From: Vigna angularis
Lineage: Eukaryota > Streptophyta > Magnoliopsida > Fabales > Fabaceae
DNA: 64,000 bases
Assembly: GCF_016808095.1 (NCBI RefSeq)
Contig: NC_068973.1
Span: 744,001-808,000, forward strand
Reading direction: 5' to 3'
Shown here: positions 1 to 14,330 of the stretch, piece by piece
Position numbering within the stretch: position 1 is the stretch's first letter
Layout of the letters: each line of letters starts with the position of its first letter
The notes under the pieces: generated by a model
Told to the model about the DNA's origin: nothing
Seen by the model: the letters and a program-made list of their open reading frames with translations, nothing else
The model's database searches: none
Made by a program: the position numbers and the translations under genes

Positions 1-961
1 TAATGGGCCTTGACCAGTCCATAGAAGCAGAAACCAGAGATAGACTTGGGCTTCTCTTACCAGGCCTCCAACAAGAGCTCGTTGCAAGGGTGGCTAGGGC
101 CGCCAGAGGCCCAGTCATCTTGGTTATCATGTCCGGTGGCCCAGTTGATGTCACGTTTGCGGTGAATGACCCAAAGATCAGTGCCATTTTGTGGGTTGGC
201 TATCCTGGTCAAGCTGGGGGAACTGCCATCGCTGACGTCATCTTTGGTCAAACTAACCCAGGTAAGTTTAGTCCCACATCGTCTTTTTCATCGGTTTATT
301 TTACATGACGCGTGAATATAAAGGTAGAATATTCAATTTTGGGTTATGTGACGCAGGAGGAAGATTACCCATGACATGGTACCCGGAAAAGTATTTGACT
401 AAAGTACCCATGACAATCATGGACATGCGTCCAAACTCAGCAACAGGGTACCCAGGAAGAACCTACAGATTCTACAAAGGACCTGTGGTGTTCCCATTCG
501 GACATGGGTTAAGTTACTCGAGATTCAGCCAGAGCTTAGCCATTGCTCCAAAAGAGGTGTCAGTGTCAGTGCCCTTAGCCACTCTCCAAGCCTTGACAAA
601 CTCAACCCTTTCAAGCGAAGCAGTGAGGGTGAGCCACGCCAATTGTGATGATACATTGGAGATGGAATTCCACGTGGACGTGAAAAACGAAGGCTCCATG
701 GATGGCACCCACACCCTTCTTGTATTCTCGAAACCACCACCTGGAAAATGGTCTCAGATCAAACAACTAGTGAACTTTCAGAAGACCCATGTTCCTGCTG
801 GGTCGAAGCAGCGTCTGAAGGTTGGTGTTCATGTCTGCAAACATTTGTCCGTCGTGGACCAGTTCGGGATTCGAAGAATCCCATCTGGTGAGCATGAACT
901 CCACATAGGTGATCTCAAACATTCTATTTCTGTCCAAACCGTGCAACAAATCAAGAACTGA
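1..961 (+). CDS. Beta-D-xylosidase / alpha-L-arabinofuranosidase, GH3 family, C-terminal part (5' truncated by window)
   Basis: This is the 3' end of a cell-wall glycosidase gene. Exon pieces are 1-261 and 357-961; the intron 262-356 has GTAAGT and GCAG borders and joins in frame. The visible 287 residues are roughly the last third of a protein that is usually about 770 residues long. They hold the end of the GH3 C-terminal domain ([10 protein letters not shown], then GRLPMTWYP and the FPFGHGLSY block) and a fibronectin-III-like domain ending at [11 protein letters not shown]. Plant members are secreted and remove xylose or arabinose from xylan and arabinan side chains. The catalytic nucleophile and the signal peptide lie upstream of this window, so activity cannot be judged here. 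The ATG at base 3 is an internal Met, not the start. The family is certain; the paralogue is not. Confidence 0.93.
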
Positions 962-3900
962 AACATTCGTTCTGCCATTAAGTAATCATCTGTCAAGCAA
1001 GTTTGACAGCTCCAGCCAAGTTTTGCAAATAGCAAAAACATCATATGAAGTGTAAACAGAAAGAAAGATGTTACTATAATCTGTAAAATCAAATGTAAAA
1101 TAAGGATATATAGGTGACAACTGTAATTTGTAAACCATGTATCATTATTCATACTTCATATGTGCAAAAGGGATTTAAACAAAGTTCAAGTTCTCTTCTT
1201 TCTTTTTCTTTCTCTTTTCTCATTCAATCATGTTTGAAACGTATCATACATATGAAACAAAGTTTGTAAACCATTTATTTTGTTCAATACTTTTACTAAA
1301 TAATTGAACCGATTTGGTCAACTTCAAAAAACATGACTCCTTAGAAATTTGAACCAAGTTTAATCAACCTGTTTTCGTTGTTTAGGCAGTTGAATTGGAC
1401 TAATAAATGAATATGACAACTCATAGTAAACCAAAGTTAATGTTTAAACCAATTTCTCTTGAGAAATAAAATAAAATGAAAAAAATATGAATTTTTAGGT
1501 CAATTCTTTTGTCTGTTTGTGAAGAGAGAGAGGTTGCTTGCAGCAACTAGAGGTGCACTTTAGGTAAAACTTCATTTTCTATATTAAAAGTTAAATACAG
1601 GTAAGAGAATCTACAATAACTCTTAGTTAACAAAATGAACTAAACCAATAAAGAACATCATACATAAATAACTGTAACTCAAAAGAGGGTTATTCTTTGT
1701 AAAAACACAGTAATTTGGTAAAAAATATTCACATGCATGGTTGGTACCACGATGGATATGTATAAATGGTGAGAGATATGCATTTGCAATTAATTAAGAA
1801 CAGGGGATAAGGATAGGACTACATAAGTAGGACAATTATTTTGTACGGATTAAATCCACCGTCCAATAATTTTACACTTTTATGATATATATTTTTCCCA
1901 TTGTACATTTACAACTCTCAATAGAAAAAAAAAGAATATTTCCATATTTTTTTATCATTAAAAAGAAAAAAAAAGGACAGAAATGTGATAAGATGATTGA
2001 AATGATGAAAAGAGACAGTGGAGGGGATATTTTTTAAAAACTATGTATCGTACAATTAATATAGTTTTTAGATTATATAATTAATGTGTTAGGGTGAAAT
2101 TAATAATGGTAACAGAAGGATGAAGTAGATGAATGAGATATTAATTGGGATGACTGTTATTGAACACGAAAAATAATTATTAGGTGGTGGATCTTGTGGT
2201 GCTAGGATCTTAGGCTTAGCTGGTGGATCTTTTGCTGAAACTATCTCTATAAAAAATAGAGTATAAAATAGCTTCAATGAAGTTCATGGGGCCTTTGACA
2301 AGTGGCAATTGTACAACATTTTCTAATTTTCACTAAAAAAATGTGGAAACATATTCAGTTTAACATAAATTTTATATGTATGATGTACTTATTAAATTAA
2401 AAGTTTTCCATCATTATAGATTAAATCTATGTATTTCTTTTATAAAACTTTAGAAGTTTAACATGCCATTAGATTAACTCAATTGAACATATTATATATG
2501 TATACACACATATATAAAGTAAATATTAACTACATGATTACAAATTAGAAATGTCTTTTTTCATCTGAAATTTTTAGTTTATAATTGTATTGCTAATCCA
2601 ATAATAAAAATTTTAATTCAATTGGCAATATTTAAAATGTACATGTATAAATTAACACACTTAAAAACAAAAGTTAAATATTGATTGAAACAAGTAGTAT
2701 TGTTTATGCATTTTAATCAAATGGGCCAAGGCCGACTGTGAGGGTAGCCCTTGAACCGAAAGGACAAATAAAAGGTAATAAAACATATTTCTTTTAAGTA
2801 TTTATTATATTGAAACGAAAATCTGTGTACATGGGATACCCTTATTTATTATTTTTCCTTTAAATTTAATTTCGATATATTTTTAAAAAATTACAAGTAA
2901 AATGTGAAAATTATTATTTTGTTATAAATTCACAAAATGTGAAATTTGATCTTAAGTTCAACATATTGTGATATCATTCTATCTGTTGAACTGATAAAAA
3001 AAATAGTATTACACTGCAATAAATTATACTAATTTCAATAATTCTGGCAACATTAAATTCTGTATTGAACGGTGTCATAATTGATTGTAACAATCTTTAT
3101 TATCACATTAGTTATGTAGTTTAAAATTAGTATTGTTGTATTCAACCAGTTATTGAGTACCCTAATAAATATTATATATTATATTGTTTTGAAACGTATT
3201 AAATAATGTATAGAAAACCAAATATATATGTTAACATAAAAAAATTTACATTAATCATTTATCATACATTATTTTGAAACACCTACTCCTTTTTAAAAAA
3301 AAACCATTTTCTTTTTCAAAATACATAATTACTCAAAATAAAAATACTATATATATATTAAAAATATCTTTAATCATATAATATTTTTAATTTTTTTAAT
3401 TGATTAATTAACGTATTGCTCGAAATAAATTAAAATCACCTTAAATTACTTCATTATAATTAATAATTTGACAAATTAATGATCTAAGCTACACTAATAT
3501 TATCATATATTTATATAAATAATATAAAACCTTAATTTTTTGAAACAAACTATATTTTTTTAGTTATAAAATAAGCTGGTAAGTTTAATGGATTTACAAA
3601 TCAAGAGAAATTTTATTAGATTTAGACAAATGCAAATTAGAAATTAAAAGAATTCATATATATAACTAAACTTTAAAAATATTTTGAATTTTTATTAAGA
3701 GAATAACTACAAATACAGCATGATTACTCACAAACTTAACTAAGATATATGTTAATGTAATAACGACTAAAAATATATCATTACTAATCTTTTAGTCTCT
3801 AATTATGATTGGTAAAATGAAGAGTAATATAGTGTAATAATATTGAGTACGGTGATATTGGATATGAGACTTATGATGTATTATTTACTACATGTATGTG

Positions 3901-4180
3901 TTTTTTTACGGAAAAAATCAATCACAATCTCATCGTGTGGAGAAGTTATGAAATATGGGATGGTGCTCCCATATACTACTGAGATTAGATACAAGATTTA
4001 TTAGTTACTCAATTTCAATTTTAAGTTTGAATGACATTTTTCAACACCTAAGAAGTACAAATCATGTAAGGAAGATCAAATTAGAGCAAACATTAAGCAT
4101 AAAAATTAAATACTAACATTAAAATGAAAAACGACCTTATTTTTAGTCGACGTGAGACTTCCATCATACTTCTCTTGCGT

Positions 4181-4182
<2 letters not shown>

Positions 4183-4230
<48 letters not shown>
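4183..4230. repeat. Compound microsatellite (AT)13(AC)11
   Basis: A run of AT dinucleotides (4183-4208) passes directly into AC dinucleotides (4209-4230). Confidence 0.97.
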
Positions 4231-4231
<1 letters not shown>

Positions 4232-4779
4232 GAGCATGAGCATGATACTATAAATTAATGAGTTATCTGATAGGGGTCAAAAAATGGGTAACAATATGTC
4301 AAACAGATAATAAATTTCGTTAGGATAGACTTTAACTTAGCTTTGATACTATGTTAGGAAGTGAAGTTTAAACTTAACTCAATCTAATAAAAATTGTTTG
4401 TATTCAATTATATAATATAAATTGACCTTGTTTCTAGTCAATGGTTTAAGATTTTCAACAAAGTTAACTGTTGTTTTTATTCATAATGTAATTAATATTA
4501 TTTGTTTTGAGTATCTTCTATTCAAGTTAATAAAGATTTACATGTTCCAATTTAAGGAGATATTAAGATATTATTATTATAACTATTTATTTTATTTTAT
4601 TATTGATTAAGAGATATATTGTTAATCTATTTGTGACATAAATATGGTCATATTTATAAACACTAATTCAATGAACATGTTTATTGATTTTTCCTTAATC
4701 CATGTAATAAAGTTTTGTAATATATATTTATATTGATAAATTAATGAATAAAGATTTCGTAGGATAAAGCTTATCATTA

Positions 4780-4783
<4 letters not shown>

Positions 4784-4856
<73 letters not shown>
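4784..4856. repeat. (TA)n microsatellite, about 73 bp
   Basis: Uninterrupted TA dinucleotides in intergenic DNA. Confidence 0.97.
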
Positions 4857-4860
<4 letters not shown>

Positions 4861-6827
4861 TATGTCTGTAGTTTCTAGATTTAAATGTAAAACTGAAATC
4901 TAGTTTTGTTTCAAATTTGTATATATTTTGGTTTCTAAATTTTAATAATTAATGAATGCAGTTTTTTAATCAAACATTACATGCATATGGATAACAATTA
5001 TAGAGTAATAAAGTGGTTTAGTGATAAAGTTATAACAAAGAATGAAAAAAAGTATATATATATATATTTTATAAATACTTATTAAAAGTCACACAAAACA
5101 TTTACATTACAATAAATCCGACCCTTTAAATAAAGTTTATAGAAATAAAGTGATAAATAATTTAAAATTTCAAAATAAATAAAGTTAGTGTATCAGTTTG
5201 GTAATGATAACATCCTCATCAAATTTAGCTGTTATTATAATCGGAAAAGAAAAATATTAAAACTTTGGATACAGCAACTATTATTAAAAATTATCATAAC
5301 CATCTTAATTACACTTCTAATTTGGTTATCACAAACATCATTACAAATTAGTAATAATTACCTTAATTATACTTCTAATTTGAATGTTATTAAAAATTAA
5401 TATTAAATTAAAATTAAAGTATCAAAAAATTAACAAATTTTAACATACAAGTATTTCCTATAAAAAGAATGAGGTATTTCTGATATTTTTACATTTAAAG
5501 ATACCAAAAGCGAAGAACATTTCCTAGAGCTAAAAATAGTAATTTTAAAGATGGTTTCTATAAAAAAAATAAATATATTAAATAAATAATAAATTTTTAT
5601 TCTAAATAGTCTTACTAATTTTAAGGGGTAATATAAATAATTTCTAAAATTACTTAACTTTTTCGTAGGTAAGGTTTTCGAAATCAAGGGGCATACATAC
5701 CTTGGAATCGACTTTCAAAATCTGGTTTTACTGTAAATTTTCTTTTTAAATTATTTTTATTAAATAATTTTTAATAACGATTACATTATTTTAAACTTAT
5801 TTTTTCCTCTGGCCTTGGCCTTAACTCTTTCAGTGATTCTTAAATTATTATATATATATATATATTTTTTAAATATATTCATCATAACAATCAAAATGTT
5901 CTATACCATCATATGAATACATAGTAAGGTAATAATATCAAGTAACAAATACCTACAAATAAAAACTATCAAAGACTAAATACAAAAATACAAATTTATT
6001 AAAAAAATAAAAATACATTTAAATTATTTTACCTTCATAAGTTACTTAAACTCTGATTAAAAGAACTAGCTCAAACAGTTATTTTTTTTAATAATTAAAC
6101 ATGTCCACTATATTTATTAACCAATATCAACAAATTTTCAATCTTCCACTAATTTAAATATCCTAAATAACCTTTAAGTTAATTTTGTCAATCACAGCCT
6201 TAAAACAATATATAACTATAATTTAACAGTTAAAATTAATAAAATTATATCTTATATATATACAAATTAATAAACTCATATAATTAGGTTATCAATGTGT
6301 GAGAGTCAACTCTGAAATCTAGCTGTAGAACTGATTCATCAAAATCCAGTTACTATTTATAAGTCAAATTAACGTTAAATTTTGAACATTATTATTGCTT
6401 AAGATCTCACATTGGAATATTAGGGTTTTAGAGTGAAAAAGGGAAATGATTTAAAGATATAATAACATAAGATAGAAATTGTAAGTGAGAAAGTGTCGGT
6501 AATGAAGATTAGTAGCACATGAGAAAATTGTACGTTTGGGGTATCGATGGACCAAACGATGCTGATATTCTAACGTCTCAAACTACATCATAACATCATC
6601 ATCTTCTTCTTCTTCTTCACCATTTTTCATTTTCAAAACCATTTCTAAAACCTAGTCACACCAACAATAATTTCCTTGGATCTGGTCTCTCTTTTTTGTC
6701 TTCCTTCACTCTACAAAAAATATAAATCTTCAACAAAATAAAACACGTGCCAACTAGCCACTGCAAAACGCCCACGTAAACTCTTTCATATGAATGGATA
6801 GTAACATAAAGGATCCAAATTTAAGTA

Positions 6828-6863
<36 letters not shown>
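6828..6863. repeat. (ATT)12 microsatellite
   Basis: Twelve ATT triplets end about 30 bp upstream of the TATA-like box of the endosulfine-like gene, so length changes here alter promoter spacing. Confidence 0.95.
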
Positions 6864-6865
<2 letters not shown>

Positions 6866-6894
6866 TTTTATTCTTATTTCTTAGCCTCTCTTCG

Positions 6895-6901
6895 TATAAA
6901 T
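6895..6901 (+). promoter_or_regulatory. Candidate TATA box of the endosulfine-like gene
   Basis: TATAAAT is followed by a C/T-rich stretch typical of plant 5' leaders. A start site near 6925-6935 would give a leader that is split by the candidate intron 7026-7295. Confidence 0.55.
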
Positions 6902-7025
6902 GGATGCATATTCTTATCTAACCCTCTCACTCAAACCCCTTATACCTCATTCTCTATACTTTCTTCTCTTTAACACTTTCTCTCACTTTCTCCTTCTTGC
7001 ATCTCTACCTTCCTCTTACCACAAG

Positions 7026-7295
7026 GTAATTATCAACATCATTACCCCTTTATTTATTTTCTTTTTTTTTTCTGTCTTTTTATATAATTGAGTATTCCCT
7101 TAATCCATTTGCTTGCAACTAGTTCTTCCTTGCTCGATTGAGAGACTGCTCTGTTTCTGTTCCTGTTCTCTGCTTTCTTTGTTTTTCTTCTTCTCCTTTC
7201 ACACAAATCAAAGGTTACATTTTGCAGATGAATAATAGTCTAACTTTGAATATTACTTTCTGGTTTTTTACTCACCAATTGGGTTTGTTGAATAG
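7026..7295 (+). other. Candidate 5' UTR intron of the endosulfine-like gene
   Basis: The donor CAAG|GTAATT and acceptor GAATAG|GTAAAC flank a T-rich 270-bp stretch that ends 11 bases before the ATG. No RNA evidence is available. An alternative acceptor TTGCAG lies about 70 bp upstream. Confidence 0.45.
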
Positions 7296-7306
7296 GTAAA
7301 CAAAAA

Positions 7307-9110
7307 ATGTCAGGGTGTGACAAGGAAGACTATTTCACTGCCCAAGATGCTGAGGTACGTAACACAACCAAACTCCAACCGTCAATTTCCATTTTTTTAA
7401 TATTTTTATTCAAAAGGGTCTTCATTTCTTTTCTTCAGAATAATATCATGATATAGGAGTTAGAAATAGGATAAAAGTTGCGTGGTTTCATGGTGGTGAA
7501 TAATGTGAATGCTATGTGTTTGGAACGACATTGCGATTTGAAAAACTGGAACAGGGCTACCACACGTAATGCAAATAACACCAAAAACCAGAGAAGAGAA
7601 TCAGACGGAAAATCTAAGTGTCTATTTCTGATTCGGTGACGGAATTCAACTGCACGTGTCTGTTTTCCTTGGTGTACATTACGTTGTACCCAAGTACTCC
7701 TTCTTCATCATCATGGTTGTACCATGTACTTTTGTGCCGTGTATCATATGGGTACCTCGGTGTTCTATTTTTTTTTTCTTAATTTTTCGATTGGGTTACA
7801 GAAATACCAAACAAATCATCACGCGTGATAGAGAATATTGTGCAAGTTCAAAGTGAGATTCGAAATGAAGAAAAGAGAATTTAGGGTGAAGATATTTTTG
7901 GTGGTGCTCCAAAATTGTCGGTTACTCTGTTCTAGGTTTTAAGGTGTCCCTACCAAAATTGATGCTTACAAAACTCACTGTGCAAAACAAAACAAGCCTA
8001 ACTTGCTTTTGGGCTGTCAAGCAAATCATGTGAACTTCGTTTTCTCCCAAACATGACCTTCTCTGGCCATCATTGGAAAATAAAAACAGAACATAATTAA
8101 GGTATTCTGGAATATTCTCTTTCCCCACTCACGTGAAAGGGTTTTCTTTCTGAACTGAGTTTAGCTCAAGAGACTCTTTCAAATTTAATGGTGTTATTAG
8201 GTTGTAATTAGGTTAGTGATAGAATTGGTCAATGTGTTTTTTTTTAGTGTTGGTTGACAAATAGGTAATTTTAGCTTGTTGGATTGCTTTGTTATGCATT
8301 CAAGATTCAAATTAAAGAAGGGTCCAACTGCACAACATCTTTGGCTAAATAATTTTCCACTACACCAACATTGACTGATGTACAACGAATACCTTTTCTA
8401 ATATCATGATTTTTCTTATTGAAGACAATTCCATTTGGTGGTTGGTGAGATATGGCCCCAAGATTCAAAAATATAACATCTGTTACCTTTACAGTGTTTC
8501 GTTTTGGTCATCAACTATCTATTTTTTAACATCACATTCTCTCCCTTTTCTTTTCTTTTCCTTTCTTTTGGTTTGATTTAACAATTTTTAATATCAGACA
8601 ACATCTGGGGGGAAGTATGGTACACTTGTCCCAAAGAAGAAGCCTTTGATATCCAAAGTAAGCCAATGCTAGAAAGATTAACTTCCTTTTCTTTTTCATA
8701 TAACACATCATTGGTTTAATTGCTTCTTTTTGGGTTTAAAAGGATAATGAAAGAGCCTTCTTTGATTCAGCAGACTGGGCATTGTGCAAGGTATATTTGA
8801 ATTTCACATCTTAAAACTGAGAAATTACTTCTGATAATGTTCCAAAGCAATTAAACTAAATAATCAAATGTTTACCAAAACATAACCTTTGTATCTAATC
8901 TCAACAGCAAGGTGCTGCTGGAGTGAATCAAGAATCTACAGCAGCAGTTGAGACACTGCGACCAAAACTACAAGTATGTTTTGGAATTTTAGTACTAAGC
9001 ATTAAGTTTTGGAGTTTTAATGAACTGATTTTCTTTTTGTTTTTTTTTTCTAACAGAGAACTCCACACCAGCAACTCCCTCCAAGACGACCTGCATGCAC
9101 ATCTGGTTGA
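7307..9110 (+). CDS. Endosulfine / ARPP19-family protein, 91 aa
   Basis: Five exons (7307-7354, 8598-8657, 8743-8790, 8908-8973, 9057-9110) all join in phase 0 with GT-AG borders and give 91 residues from MSGCDKEDYF to RRPACTSG. The core is YGTLVPKKKPLISK (residues 23-36), then ERAFFDSADWALCKQ, then ETLRPKLQRTPHQQLPPRR. FDSADW is the plant form of the FDS-D-Y motif of animal ENSA/ARPP19; its Ser is Ser45 here. In animals, phosphorylation of that Ser turns the protein into an inhibitor of PP2A-B55. A PP2A role in this plant is inference from the family. Length fits a small family member. The Cys after WAL replaces the Gly I recall from other plant copies. The start is the first ATG in the open frame, 11 bases after the candidate leader acceptor. 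Confidence 0.9.
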
Positions 9111-10539
9111 AATAATTTCGTGAATAACTCTAATATGTAATGCTCCAACTGCAGTAACTTTTTGCAGCTTTTGCATCATGAATGTGTAATAAATAATTTT
9201 AAGTCCTTTGAAATGCAGGGAGGATGGATTTAATAAGTGGAACAAGGATTGCTCAGTCAATTTCAGTGTTGCAAAAACTAATGATGTTCCTTATCTATGT
9301 ATATTACAATTTACTCATGTTTTCTATTAATTAGCAGTTCAATAAAAATTTCATTTCGATTCCCTTTTGTTTCTTCCTTTCGATCTGTTGAGTGCAGTAG
9401 GAATTGCAGATAGAACAGGATCAAATCTCAACATAACATGACAATGGCAGAAAATTGTTTACTTAATTATCCATCAATAACACTAAGCTTAAATAAATCC
9501 TTAAACTTAATTACTTTAGTCCTTAAATCATACTTTAATTACAATCTTAACCTTTTAATGTAAGTCTAATACGTTTTATAATATAACTATACAAATTATT
9601 ACAAACACAAGACCAAATCCATCTACTTTAACCTAAAATTAAGAATCCAACACAAGAATAAAAATTAGAAGATCAAACACTAATCTCTAGCAAATCTCAT
9701 TTTGACCTGTTCATTCTTTTCTGCAATCTATCAATCAAAATTTTCCATGAAAAGATGGAACTCAACAATAAAATTTGGAGAGAAGATAAGCTGACCTTAG
9801 AGAAAGCTAAAATCATTTTATGCATTTAAACTTTTGTAAGAATCTGGCATCTAAATTTCCTGAAAAGTTTATGAAAGAAGTTTGATTGAGCATGTGAAAT
9901 GTCCAATGTCCGTACTGATCAGTCATCTGAGCTTTCATTGCAAAGAGAGAGTGAAGCCAAGTTTCTCAGATCAACCAATAACTCATCTTCATACACAAGG
10001 AATCTCTTCCTCAATCTCTGTTTCATCCATAAACATTATGTGACAGCAATCACCTATGTGGGCTACACCAACATGTTTATCTCCCAATAATTGATGATAC
10101 AACCTTTGGACCCATCACAAATATATATCATGTCATAGGTCCCTCCACCATGTTAGAGGAAGTTTAAGGATCCCTGTAAGATATAATACATAACTGCTCC
10201 TTCTCAACAAGAAACATCCACTTTGGATCCATTTGCCTAAATGGCTCAAATTAAGCTTCTAGCTTTTCAAGAAGACTCTCACACTTCCCTTTGGATAACA
10301 TACTTTATATATTTACTAACTCAAGCTTTCTTTTTCTCATCTTCCCACAACCTCCACAAAGAAATTATCTTTATGCCAGATCAATCCTAACGTTGTATCT
10401 ATATAGCATCAAATACAGTTCAACAAGAAATTAAAATATACGAAAAAAAAACAGGAAAGAAGCATAAAACATAACCCCCATAAAATGATTGATAAGTTAA
10501 CAAGAAAATATATTACTTTCAATTAATATCAGTTAGTAA

Positions 10540-10900
10540 TTCTAATTCGAGATAAGAAGAATTTATAGTATATAAGTGGATCCAAACTTTATCTTATAAC
10601 TTAGTTTTGTAGGACTGAACCACTTTTTAATATCTATCAAGAGTCATCGGTTAGAGTATATTCTAACGAGATATGTCGTCAGTTAGATCTAGTGTGTCAT
10701 TAGTTAGACTTAAAATTCACTTTTTTACTAACACAAAAAAGGCTTTCAAAATCCGTTATTTTTTACTTTTGATATCTGGCCAAATTCGACGTTATTGCGA
10801 GTGACGTTAAATTGACGTTGGAGGCAAAAACTGGTGTCCATTAAAATTAGACCATCCAAAGAGCATATGTCAATTTTGCATCGGACGAATTTATAGTATA
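10540..10900. repeat. Degenerate dispersed repeat (LTR- or DNA-transposon-like debris)
   Basis: The phrase TTTATAGTATATAAGTGGAT, the TTATAACTTAGTTTTGTAGG segment and CTTAAAATTCACTTTTT recur in similar order in the patch at 13915-14330. After this come words such as GCATCGGACG and GACGTTAAATTGACGTT that I associate with DNA-transposon ends. No open reading frame or clear terminus remains, and the boundaries are approximate. Confidence 0.4.
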
Positions 10901-13900
10901 TAAGTATAAATTAAATATAGCAATTTTAAGTTTAAAATGTGAAAGACAATGGAAAAACTTACATGCGCCATAGTTGTATGAATGAGATATTTATATCGAA
11001 TCTCTCGAAATCACCTCTATAACATTATTTTTAACGAAATGTACAATACGTTACATGCGAGACCAAATATTCTTAACTCTCCCACTACATTTGTAACAAA
11101 CTCCATAATTATTAAATTTTTAACTCTCACAAGGTCATAACCTATCTATTCAAAACAATATTTTTCATAATTTGCAAACACATTCAAGAAGAAATCTAAA
11201 ATCATAAATTCAATAAAATTTCAGGAACATATTTTACATTGATATTTGAAGTACACGAAATCAAAGTGATCACTTATGACTACAATTAAATATGCATTAC
11301 AAGAATAACATAAAATAATCTCAATCAAAATTTTATCAAATTTATTCATAAGCTTCAATATACACGTTATAAAAAATTATGAAAAATAAATTTTCTAAAT
11401 CGTCATATCGAATAATTCAAGATCTAATACAAACAATTAATATTTAATCATTTGTACTAAATCTCAAATAAGAACTAAGGTTCTCTCAATTTTTAACTAA
11501 ACTTACAAAAAATATTAGTATAAGATAACAATACACGTAGTAATAATAAAACATCTAATTAGTCTAAAATTGATCAAATATCTAATTATAATTAAGATTA
11601 CGATATTTAATGAATCACCTAAATCTTAAAACAAACTAATAATGAACCTAATTAATAATTAATAAAACATCTAAAATATTTCTTATCTAAATATCCATAT
11701 TAAAACACATAAAACAACATAAAAATAACAAAACATGTAATAAAACCTACTAAAAAATTTAAAAAGTTCCTAAAATTACTAAAAAGATTGTTTAAGATAA
11801 AAATATAACAAATGTCATCACATCTTATCATCATGTAACCAAAATACAATGTATTTTCATCAAAAACTAACCTTACATAGAGAAGTGTTGAACGAAAGCA
11901 CATAACTAGAATAGAGTAAACAACCTCAGCTTAGGGGTCTTGTTGTTGTGGACGGAGAGTATGTTGGGTACAAACAAAGTCTCATATAAGATAAAATAAG
12001 AGATGAACATGAGTTTATATACACATAGATACCTTCATTAGTAAAAGATCTATTGGAGTTATACCAAAAACAAATCTGTGAAGGCTTGATCCAAAGCGGA
12101 CAATATCTTACCAGTGTGGAGATCTATATGTATATGTATGTGGTGAACCTCCCTACATAGTGATCTTGGAGGCTTGAAAACACACTAAACACAATAATCA
12201 TTTGGTAAGAAAAAAACACTTCATATGCATTATAACAACTACAACATAACTCAAGGGAAACCAAAATCACCTTTCGAGCTTGTCATCGGAGTCACTGGGT
12301 TTTTTTTATACGTTTTTTGTGTTAGTATTTAACAAAAAAAAAAAGAGTCAAAGTTAGAAAAAATTTCACTTGAATTAAAATTATGTAAACAAGTTAATAA
12401 ATTACTAATGTGGATCAAATTAAAGTTACTCTAGTAGCTTAATTAATTAAATTAAATGGTCTAACAGATTAGTTTTCTAACTAATTATGGAATAACAAAT
12501 CCTGTTTACACAAACATAGAAATAATTATAAAATATTCAACAAAAGTCTAATACAATATTAGCTATTTAACTTCATATTTATTTATGACTTTGTACTTTT
12601 GAAGAGAAATAGAAATACAATGACGAGTTTGTCAACACAGAATTCAATATTAAAATTGAAATGCCTACCTTTGTACGTAGCTAACCTTTCTATAGGATCT
12701 ATAATTAGTTACTAAGTAGCTTGGCTTCTTAGATTAGCTTTCGACCTTACACTTAAACAATTAAATGGACTACTCCTAATTTTATATCTTTTCACATAGT
12801 AGTCTTATGTCATTACTTCTATAATCTATTTTTTTAAAGAATGTTCCATAAGAAGTGCATTCACAAAAATAGATAAATTTTCTCTTAGTAGGCTTGTGTC
12901 TTTCTAAAAACATAATTCTTTTAATGGTGAGATTTCAAATCCATTCATAAAAAAAATATTAAAATTTTTTAAAATTAAATTATATTTTAAAAAAATAAAA
13001 ATTAAATTTTCTAGACTAAATTTGAAAAAAAAACTGAAAATTTTTAAGAAAGAAAATTTTAAAAATTAATAAAGTAAATTAGAAAAAATATTAATGATAA
13101 ATTAGTTGGATTACTTTCATTAAGTATTGATACTATCGGTAAGAAGATTTCTTGAATAAATCATCAATCATTAATCATTTACAGAATTAGAAGTGTGTAA
13201 ACTAGATAAATCATAAATCAATAAATTATTTTGTCATTTTTAATTTAAAATATGATTCACGAAAGATCTATCAATTTTTCTAAAGATAAAATTCAAAATT
13301 CCCTTAACATTTTTCATGTGTCTTGCAACAATCACTTCAAAATATTGGTTTATTTAAAAACAGGAAAAAGTTTTGAAATTTATGATTCTTCAGAACACGC
13401 GATTTCACTATTGTTTATTATTTATATGCATTCTTTTTTTTTCATGTGGGAGACTGTATGTGGATCTGCTCTATACATAGTGAGTGGGTGACATATAAAT
13501 TAAAACTCACAGACACACTGTTTTGGAACAAAAGAAATTCGCAAAAGTAAAAGAGAAAAGAAAAAACGTTCATTTGTTTTTTGACGGCAACAAATGTTAC
13601 TTAAGGCTGTAAGAAAAGTATTACAACACAAGTAAAACAAATTTTAGGTTTGATTTATGGGACAGAAGAAGAGAAAAGTTGGTGGCTTGCAATACAACTG
13701 CTACACTGTCCTCATATTTTTAGTCATGTCTTCCATTAATTTTAATCGCGACTGCCATCAAACCCTTTGACTAGTTTTCCTCTATCATCAAAAGTTTCTT
13801 CTCATTGCTGGGTATCTCATTAATATCACTTAATATCTTCATGATGATGTGAAATTTCTAAATCATCAATTTTATTTTATTAATTAATTTCACAAAATTA

Positions 13901-13914
13901 TATTAATCATAGTT

Positions 13915-14330
13915 TGTTGGAAGTCTCACATTATGAAATAAAGCGATTTTATAATATTTAAGCGAGTGCGAATCTCATCTTATAAGTTAGTTTTATAGGT
14001 TTGAGTTAAGCTTAAAATTCACTTTTTAACATTATATCATAGTCATGCGTTAAAGTCTATTATAGTAAGATTTATTGTTTGTTCGGCTTACTGTGGCACC
14101 CATTATCGAGATATCTATTGTTTGTTGGACATATTATTTCACTCGCCATTAGATCACTCATTGATGTTTAGTTTCATGTTCGAGATGTATATACCTCGAT
14201 GGTGTGTTAAAAATATCATATTAACTAGAAATAAGACGATTTTATAGTATCTAAGTGCAAACTTAACCTAACACGATGAAATGAAATTAAACTCAAATCC
14301 ACCTCTTAAGGTAGTTCACTTTTTAAAAAA
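13915..14330. repeat. TGTTGGAAGTCTCACAT-type dispersed repeat, two adjacent degenerate copies
   Basis: The first copy starts TGTTGGAAGTCTCACATTAT and continues AAAGCGATTTTATAATATTTAAG, then CTTATAAGTTAGTTTTATAGG. A second copy from about 14207 repeats the order (TGTTAAAAATATCATATTA, ACTAGAAATAAGACGATTTT, AGTATCTAAGTG). This head is familiar from dispersed LTR-like repeats of legumes. I see no coding capacity. Assignment to a superfamily is not possible by eye. Confidence 0.45.

Larger units (their letters stand above)
962..6890. other. AT-rich intergenic spacer
   Basis: No coding region with family similarity or sustained coding character is visible. The first few hundred bases are the likely 3' UTR of the xylosidase gene. 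The rest is A/T-rich sequence with several microsatellites, listed separately, and short chance ORFs. The last 300 bases become C/T-rich and form the promoter side of the endosulfine-like gene. Confidence 0.7.
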
